Assembly: GCA_019279435.1 (NCBI GenBank)
Contig: JAAALK010000284.1
Span: forward strand, 17,985,294 to 18,049,293
Reading direction: 5' to 3'
Length of the DNA stretch: 64,000 bases
Source: Zizania palustris
Lineage: Eukaryota > Streptophyta > Magnoliopsida > Poales > Poaceae
This document shows, piece by piece, positions 58,001 to 64,000 of the stretch. Both the position numbers and the translations under genes were made by a program. The notes under the pieces were generated by a model. That model was not told the origin of the DNA and did not search any database. It worked only from the letters and a program-made list of their open reading frames with translations. The first letter of the stretch is position 1. Each line of letters begins with the position of its first letter.

Positions 58001-58325
58001 TATTACCTTGCATTATATTTGCATTCGGTGGCTTGCTGAGTACATCTGTACTCACCCCGTTGACTTACACCATCAGAGCCAGTCTACTACGAGGAGGATG
58101 CAGGTCTGGAGTAGCGACCCAGTCAAGGCGAGACTGGAAGGAGGCGTTCATCTAGGACCCTTATTTTATTAGTTTCTCTTCACCTTTATTCACTTTTGTA
58201 TTAATGCGGTCTACGAACCGTGAATGATTGCCCGTATTGTACGTGGTCGCATGATGAACGTCTTGTTTTATTGATTTTCTATGGAATTTCAATAAAGCCC
58301 TGATTTATTAAATCGGGGCGCGACA
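55030..58325 (+). repeat. Solo LTR I, Tekay-type, 3.3 kb
   Basis: It begins TGTAACACCCC and ends GGGGCGCGACA, with perfect TSD GCAGC at 55025-55029 and 58326-58330 and no internal region, so it is a solo LTR. It has TATAAAAG at 55786-55793 and AATAAA at 58291-58296, both on the plus strand. It shares blocks with the LTR of G (AAGGACTGTTGAGCGAGG, GACTGTACCCCTCGAGTTAG). The GC-rich region 55306-56308 gives ORFs of up to 263 codons in overlapping frames that are not credible genes. Confidence 0.93.
55786..55793 (+). promoter_or_regulatory. TATA box of solo LTR I
   Basis: CCCTATAAAAGCCCC has the same layout as the TATA box of element G at 34817 and is followed by a C-rich leader. Confidence 0.6.
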
Positions 58326-58624
58326 GCAGCTCTCTCAGCCCAGCAATCGCTCACCGCCCGTGTACCTGAGTCAATCCTGGTCAACAGTCCAGTGGGTCTT
58401 CTGCTGCTTCTGGCCCATGTACCCGGATTGGGCCAGCCCGACTTCGCAGCTCTCTTCTGCCCGACAGTCGCTTGCTGCCCGTGTACCTGAGTCACACGCG
58501 GCCATAAAACAGCAGATCTTCACTCTTCTCAGCCCTCTTTGACTATCGTTGACAATGACTCATCACATCTGGAGCCATGAGGCCCACGCTTTTCAGCATG
58601 GCTCAGAAACATCAACAAGGATAT

Positions 58625-59118
58625 TGTTGGCGCAAATGTTACGCCAACAGGTTCTCTGAAATCAAGAACGGACAAACAGGGAGTTTGTGTTTTAGGACTA
58701 CTTTGAGCCTTCGAAATGGATAATAGCTCAAGTGGTCCGAATAAGTGTAAATGAATAACTTGTTCTGGATCCCTTTTTACAAGGTACAAAGGGGGTATTT
58801 ATAGGGGAAAAAGCATAAGGAAAAGACCTATTTACCCCTAGATTACAACCAACATAGTGGAAACTATTCGGTATTATAAACAAGGTTATACACGGTAAAG
58901 TACTGCAAGGTAGATGGATAAGCTGGACATCCAATCAATCATGTCCTTCGGCTTCGAGGCCTCCATCTTCCCTTCGGAGGGTTCTCCAGGGCTTCGCACC
59001 GTTGCACCCTTTGGTGTGGCGACGCATGCTTCGAACAACAGTTCACTAGGTTCGGAGACCTCCTCAGCCTTTGAACGATTAATCTTTAAGCCCTGGAAAT
59101 GGAGTAATTTCCCCCAAC
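58625..59118 (-). repeat. 3' LTR of element J
   Basis: A 494-bp LTR reads TGTTGGCG...CCCCCAACA on the plus strand. At its left terminus an 8-bp inverted repeat, TGTTGGCG/CGCCAACA, encloses 9 bases (58625-58649). A TATA box on the minus strand lies at 58795-58804. The second half is rich in CTTCGG motifs. Confidence 0.75.
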
Positions 59119-59132
59119 AGTAGCCCCTCGAA
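59119..59132 (-). other. Polypurine tract of element J
   Basis: The minus strand reads ATTCGAGGGGCTAC directly before the LTR start TGTTGGGGG. It is purine-rich but interrupted, as is common in Tat-type elements. Confidence 0.6.
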
Positions 59133-59614
59133 TACGCCTCTCTGTAGTTAACCTGTTTAGAAAGAAGGCAGTATACGGAAGGAACATTTCTATTTTCTGA
59201 GGCTTAAAGAGGATTTGGGCATGCGGCAACTTATCCGAAGACTTCGAGCCCAACACGTTCGAACCTCCCCCTTCGAGTTCTTGATGCCGTGGGAATGCCC
59301 GTTGGGAAGGGAACAGTCTCGAAGTGCGAACGTCGTGGGGCACCGTTAGATGTAGCCGTTATAGCGCAAGTAGCTGTTACACTTTGCAAAAAAGGTAATG
59401 GTCGATTTTTTACAGCGGTTGTACGCCGTTCCAATTACCGGACCCACTTGTCAGTGACAGAGCCCGAACCTGCAGTGTGAAACGAATCGAAGAGTAGCAC
59501 TGGATATGCGGTTATGAAAGGAAAAGACAGGGGTTAACCGAGATTTTTTACCGCATCCATCACCTGCGATTCACCTTTCCCCCAATCTTCCATACTCTTA
59601 AGCACCCAAGCGCG
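59133..59614. other. Region between LTR J and the antisense gene
   Basis: No ORF is supported on either strand. It would hold the promoter of the plus-strand gene. I see no convincing TATA box; a CT-rich stretch (CACCTTTCCCCCAATCTTCC, about 59571-59590) lies just upstream of the start. Confidence 0.45.
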
Positions 59615-62600
59615 ATGGCGAGAACTAGCCACACCACTCCAGCAGCAGCCAACACCCTAGCGCAGAGGCAGGCGTTGGCTGCATCGGCAGCAGCGGCAAT
59701 GGCGGGGACCCCGAGCGGAGCTTAGCCCAAGAATCCTCGGGCGCTCCGTCCGCCCTCCAAGAAGAAGATAGCCCAGAGTTTCATCATCGGCCAATCCGTG
59801 AGCACCGCCGAGTCCATTGAAGAAGCAGTAGACGGAAAGCTGGGTGCTGGGCTGAGGACTCGGGTCCCCGGCTCGGAATCAACCCCAAGTCCTCGAAGCG
59901 GAGAAGTGGTGGTCTTCGAAGCGTTCTTCGAAGCAGGCTTGGGGCTGCCGGCAGTGGACTTCCTGGCGGAGGTACTGGACTTGTTCCACATAACTCTGCC
60001 TCAGCTGTCCCCCAACGCTATCGCCCGCTTAGCCATCTTCGAATGGGCGCTTCGGGCAGAAGGATGCGAAGGATGCTCCGAGATATTCGCCGCGACCCAC
60101 GAAGCCATATGCCAACCGAAGCCACAAGACGGGCCTGGGGACTCCAAGGTGACGATAGCCTTCGGCAGCGTCAATTTGCATCTACGGAGGGAGCATGCCC
60201 TCCGCTTCCCTACAAAAGCTACAAACGACAGGTGGTACACAAACTGGATACTTCGGTGGTTTTATGCCGAAGTCAGAGAGGACTCCCCCCTCGCTGGTCC
60301 TCTCCAGGAGATCTGGTTCTGGAAGGAGGCGGACATCTCTCCGAACCCTAGCCTGCTCTCGACGAGGCTAGGGCTGCTCACTTCGGTGGCTCGTCGCATG
60401 AGCATGCGCGACCTGGCCGAGGAGTTCGTCGTCCTTCGGATCCCTCCCCTCGGAGCCAACTGGCCGATCGTGTTCCCACAGGCCTCGGAGGGGGACCTCC
60501 GAAACTTAGGTAAACTTTACTCCCTGTAACATCATATTAGATGAAGAAATCAATTATATTCATACTTTCATACCTTTTTCTTTCAGCGGCGCCTCAGGCA
60601 TTGGCTCCGGAAGACATAGTTCGGGCCACCGAACGGATTCTCGGAGCCCCTTCTGTAGCCGAGAGGCAAAGAAGGTTAGAGCTGGTGGGGAGCTGGGAGC
60701 GATCCAACAGAGTGTGGAGAGCTCTTAGAATGGAGCCCCCGAATCTTCCTGACTTCGCTCTGACCGGAGCGGTTGTTCGCAAAAGGAAAGCCACTGTCGA
60801 GCCCTCCAAGAAGGCCGGCAAGCAGCCGCTCCGGAAGAAGAAGGTAGCGAGGCACCCTTCGCAGTTGGCGCCTGCCTCATCTGCTTCGTCGCCAGGCGCG
60901 CAAAGCTTAGCCTCCAAAGAGGTAGAGGACTCCGACGGCCAGACAGTGGCGGCCTTCGAAGCCTACCTCCTGGACGACGAAGACATAGGGGAGGTCCCTC
61001 CTAGCACCTCCGTCAGGGAGGTAGTAAGCGTGACTCTAATTGTTCCCCCTGCGCCCGTCGTCGTGCAAGTGGAGTCAGACTCTCCTACTCCCAACTTGCC
61101 TGCACCCGAGGCGGTCCCGGCGGAGATCGTTGCTCCGGCTGGAAATGTTGAGGGCAGGACCTCGGGGGATGACTTCGCCGACATCCTTCAGATGTACGAG
61201 GTCTTGGAGGATCCAGCAATCCTTCCCCACGAAGCTCCCGGAGGTTCTTTCCGAAGCTCCCCCTTTTTTAACCAATACCTGCCTAGTATCTGTGAAAACA
61301 TGCTTATTAATTTTGTTTATCGAAATAGGTACCTCTTCGGGTGTTGATGCTTTGGTGGCGTCCGAAGCTCCTGCGTCTTCGGAGGCTGCTATTCCAGCGG
61401 ACCCTCCCGCGCCTCTGGAGGCCCCGAACTTGGTGGCGGAGAATGCGTCTTTCGGGGCGGACGACGTGCTTGTCGGGACGGAGTTGGCGACGGAGGTCAC
61501 TCCTGCAGTGGCAGCCTCGACCACCGAGGTTGCCTCCGCCGCTGCGGTTCTGGTCGAAGGGGTGGCTGCTGATGGTCGGAGTACTCCTGCTTCACCCTCC
61601 TTCGTACCGGGGAGGGGCAAGAGTATTTCTAGCCTCGGTCTTCTTCCTGGCCAGACCGCGACCTCCGTTGGCAATTCGGAGGATGAGGCCGTAGCGGATG
61701 ATGCTCAAGCTCTGTCTTGGCTTCCTCTGCTGGCTCCGTTCCTGGAGCACTGGAGTGGCCTCCGGAAAATCATGGAGCCCCTGGCCGAGAGAAGCCAGGA
61801 CATCGCCAATTCGGAGTTGATCTCCGTCTTGAGCGAGGCTAGGGCTTCGTCACTCAACACGGCCCTCGAAAGGGCTGCCCTTCAGGTATGAAAAGACACC
61901 ATAGCTACTTCGCATTAGTGATCATAAATACTTCAGTACTTACTTTGTTCTTTTTGCAGCAATTTGTCCTTGCTAGAGCGGCAGTGACTTCCAACGAGGT
62001 CGAAGTTAATCGACTTAAACGGAAGGTCACTACCCTCCAGACGGCCCTTAACGACTCCGTCGGGAGATCCCTCGGGCTGGAGGAAGAAGTTTTGGAGGAA
62101 CAGAGGGATAGGGCGGCATCTGACGAAGCCCTAGATGCCCTTCGTTCGTCTGCCCAAGAGGTCGAGGCCGAGCGCGTCGCCCTTCGAACGGAGGTTGAAA
62201 GACTCCGCCAGGAGGCTGCTACCTCGAGTGCGCAGCTGGTGGAGCTCCAGGGGGCTCTTAGCCATGCGATGGCCCTCAAGAGCTCTTTAATGCTCCAGGT
62301 GGCCGAAGTGGCTGCGACTGCTGCAGGCCTAGAAGCAGCGGAGAAGAAGAATTCTAGTACTGTGGATCGTACCTTGGAAGCCCTTCAGGGTACGCTGGAG
62401 TACTTCGGCACCATGTGCCCTTTGTCTTCTGCTGCGACCCACGAGCCCCTTGACTGGAAGCTAACGAGGATCCAGGTCGCTTCGTCGTTGATGAAGAACT
62501 CCGGTATTCGGTACGGAGAGATCTCTGGACAATGTGCCGGTATCGGGGTTCTTCGTCACCTTGAATCTCTTCGGATCCCCTTGGTTTAGTCGGGGGTTCG

Positions 62601-62820
62601 TCTCCTGGAGGCTTTGCGGACGACGACTTGCTGCGGCCATCTTCGGAGGTGGCTTTGGCCTGGGAAGCCTTCCGGTCGACCTAGAAGACGGATCCATAAG
62701 GTCGCAGCTAAGGCTTGGATTGATGAGGCCCGTCGGCAGAAGCAAGCGCAAACAAAGCCACCACTTCCTGCTTCGCCAGCCCCTTCGGTTCCTGCTCCTC
62801 CGACCGACCCGCAGGTCTAG
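59615..62820 (+). pseudogene. Antisense accessory gene of element J, spliced, Transposase_28-like
   Basis: A plus-strand gene lies antisense to its element. The start ATG at 59615 is in context gcgATGgcg. Exons: 59615-60509, 60587-61243, 61329-61885, 61960 onward. Three GT-AG introns (60510-60586, 61244-61328, 61886-61959) have AT-rich bodies and T-rich acceptors. Joining them keeps one frame through three different raw frames (phases 1, 1, 0). The N-terminal domain (FEAFFEAGLGLPAVDFLAEV, QLSPNAIARLAIFEWALRAE) resembles Pfam Transposase_28, 'putative gypsy type transposon'. A basic segment, a low-complexity Ala/Val/Ser segment and a long coiled coil (about 61960-62350) follow. There is a TAG at 59723-59725 and frameshifts after about 62535, so this copy is broken. 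Function is unknown. Confidence 0.75.
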
Positions 62821-62925
62821 CCGCTTAGGGTTACTATGTATATGAAGCCTTGTAAAGCCTGTTTTTTATTAATGAAAAAGATTATAAACGAGAACTTGTC
62901 TTGGGTGTTCTGCTCTTTTTTTTAG

Positions 62926-63303
62926 GTTTTGTCATGCCCTTCGAGCCCTGACTTCGAACTTCTGGAATTTACCGACGAGCTCCGAAAGGAGTGGGCAAAC
63001 CTCGAGGGTTTGAGGCCTTACCGCCGCTCCCGCTTTTCTGTTCCTCGCGGAGATGGAGGAGAGATCACCCTTGAAGTTCGTCGGGACGTCTTAGCTTATA
63101 TTAAAGAGGAAGAGAAGGCGGAGGGGTCTTCGCCCTCCGAACCTATTGACTGGTCTGACTCGGAGTACCGAGCTGAAGATCCTACGGAAGCTGACTCCGA
63201 AAGGCTCCTGACATGGGCCGAGCTTCAAGAGGAGCAGAAGAAATGCGAGCCTCGAAGAAGAAGAGAAGCACCCGAACTAAAAGGACAACTTCGGCGGCTT
63301 TGA
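62926..63303 (+). pseudogene. Possible last exon or small ORF of the antisense gene
   Basis: An open frame of about 125 codons follows a strong acceptor-like tract (CTCTTTTTTTTAG, ending at 62925). It has no in-frame ATG start. It is charged (TDELRKEWANLEGLRPYRRS, then an acidic Ser/Glu/Asp-rich half) and ends TGA at 63301-63303. It is either a terminal exon of the gene at 59615-62820 or a separate small gene. The first option fits the acceptor and the lack of a start. Confidence 0.5.
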
Positions 63304-63560
63304 GCTCCGAAGGGCAAAGTAGCCGTAGGGGTAGCTCTAGGGGCCGAAAAGGTCTCCGATTTTACCTAGGCTTAGACACAAATTTCTCTTGATGTACAAG
63401 TATAATAATTTAATGTGGAATGCTTCGAAAGTATGCTGTGTGACTCCTATCCTCCGACCCCCCTTGTGGTGGCGGAGCCTTTGCTATAGAGAAGGGTTCG
63501 CTAGGCACAATGACTGTCCGAACAACCGCATGCTTCGAATTTGTACTTATCATTTGCATT

Positions 63561-63977
63561 TTTAAAGTCCTTAGACTCTTCTATGGATCCTAACAAGCCG
63601 GAGCCTGGAATCCGTAGGTTGGCCACCTTCGGCTCTTTTACAGACACTTCGCACCCGGAGGCCGAAAGTCTGTTTTTCTTTAAAGTCCTTAGACTCTTCT
63701 ACGGATCCTAACAAGCTGGAACCTGGAATCCGTAGGTTGGCCACCTTCGGCTCTTTTACAGACACTTCGCACCCGGAGGCTGAAAGTCTGTTTTTCTTTA
63801 AAATCCTTAGACTCTTCTATGGATCCTAACAAGCCGGAGCCTGGAATCCGTAGGTTGGCCACCTTCGGCTCTTTTACAGACACTTCGCACCCGGAGGCTG
63901 AAAGTCTGTTTTTTTTAAAGTCCTTAGACTCTTCTACGGATCCTAACAAGCTGGACCTAAAATCCGTAGGTTGGCAA
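63561..63977. repeat. 118-bp tandem repeat, four copies, in element J
   Basis: Marker TAAAGTCC (or TAAAATCC) occurs at 63563, 63681, 63799 and 63916, giving periods of 118, 118 and 117 bp. Each unit holds CCTTAGACTCTTCT, GGATCCTAACAAGC, GGAATCCGTAGGTTGGCCAC and GACACTTCGCACCCGGAGGC. The fourth unit is cut and diverges after 63966. The minus-strand ORFs across it are translations of the repeat. It lies between the antisense gene and the presumed pol of J. Confidence 0.9.
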
Positions 63978-64000
63978 CGGAGCCTTTGAACCAATGGTTC

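Larger units (their letters stand above)
53378..58624 (-). repeat. Copia LTR H, split by solo LTR I; right end not resolved
   Basis: It starts TGTGGGACCG...GACCAGAGGGGGGTGAATGGGCGCC, the opening shared with LTRs of A and F. A minus-strand TATAAATAGG lies at 54733-54742. The body (about 53690-54360) is extremely dense in CTTCG/CGAAG. It is interrupted by solo LTR I, then continues 58331-58600 with GTTGACAATGACTCATCACA, resembling the end of other copia LTRs. No internal copia region follows, so it is a solo LTR or truncated copy. Element J begins at 58625. A TSD partner for ATAAA (53373-53377) was not found. Confidence 0.75.
58625..64000 (-). mobile_element. Tat-type gypsy element J, 3' part, runs off the window
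   Basis: The 3' LTR (58625-59118) and the adjoining region of a minus-strand element. Orientation rests on three points. The minus-strand TATAAATAC is at 58795-58804. The purine-rich minus-strand tract before the LTR is CGAGGGGCTAC next to TGTTGGGGG, a border I know from Tat-type elements. The plus-strand gene encodes a protein typical of antisense accessory ORFs in that lineage. A candidate TSD GATAT lies at 58620-58624; its partner would be outside the window. The gag-pol genes would lie to the right of 64000. Confidence 0.72.

Noticed and set aside
58625..59118. 5' LTR of a plus-strand element with a sense gene at 59615
   Set aside because: The TATA box reads on the minus strand and the border with CGAGGGGCTAC matches a polypurine tract plus 3' LTR. 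No tRNA primer site follows on the plus strand.
63571..63994. Minus-strand ORFs of 64-101 codons
   Set aside because: They are translations of the 118-bp tandem repeat, with the same peptide repeated.
1..64000. tRNA or rRNA genes, CRISPR array, bacterial-type operon or phage features
   Set aside because: None seen. tRNA-like matches are only the 3'-end complements in primer sites. The sequence is plainly plant nuclear repeat DNA.

Overview
This window is plant nuclear DNA, almost certainly from a large-genome grass. It consists nearly entirely of nested LTR retrotransposons with minor DNA transposons, a degraded LINE and AT-rich tandem repeats. No intact host gene, tRNA, rRNA or CRISPR array was found. 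The grass assignment is an inference from the element types: SIRE/Maximus-type copia with ~2-2.8 kb LTRs, Tat-type and Tekay/Del-type gypsy, a CACTA element with TTCCGTCGGC subterminal repeats, and a CRM-like LTR beginning TGATGAGGACATCC. Nearly every boundary was fixed from terminal TG..CA plus target-site duplications (TSDs) read directly in the sequence.

Layout. Positions 1-13501 hold copia element A (minus strand). It has gag but no pol, and its right LTR is split by two insertions: gag-only gypsy element B (4455-8592, TSD GAATA) and a non-autonomous CACTA element C (9981-12111, TSD TAA). Positions 13502-15858 are low-copy-looking sequence with a small hAT element D (14080-14867, 8-bp TSD GGTACCGC) and an unrecognised exon-like reading frame. 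Positions 15859-47944 are a Tat-type gypsy element E (minus strand, TSD GAGGG, intrinsic length about 10.4 kb). E is split by copia element F (19059-29580, minus, TSD TCATC), inserted between its RNase H and integrase, and by Tekay-type gypsy element G (34059-45261, plus, TSD GTTAT), inserted in its gag.

Positions 47950-51480 are a decayed LINE-1-type element (minus strand) with a small insertion. Positions 51490-53372 are AT-rich and include about three copies of a ~499-bp tandem repeat. Positions 53378-58624 are a single copia LTR (H), split by a 3.3-kb solo LTR of the Tekay type (I, 55030-58325, TSD GCAGC). Positions 58625-64000 are the 3' end of a second Tat-type element J (minus strand). 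J carries an antisense, intron-containing accessory gene on the plus strand and a 118-bp tandem array, and it runs off the window.

Relative order follows from nesting: E is older than F and G, A is older than B and C, and H is older than I. Coding parts of all elements carry stops, frameshifts or lost catalytic residues, so none looks autonomous. The most unusual items are the spliced antisense gene of J, the two gag-only elements, the upstream ORF0 of G, the templated-filler deletion in G's 3' LTR, and the uniform C-to-T character of G's premature stops.
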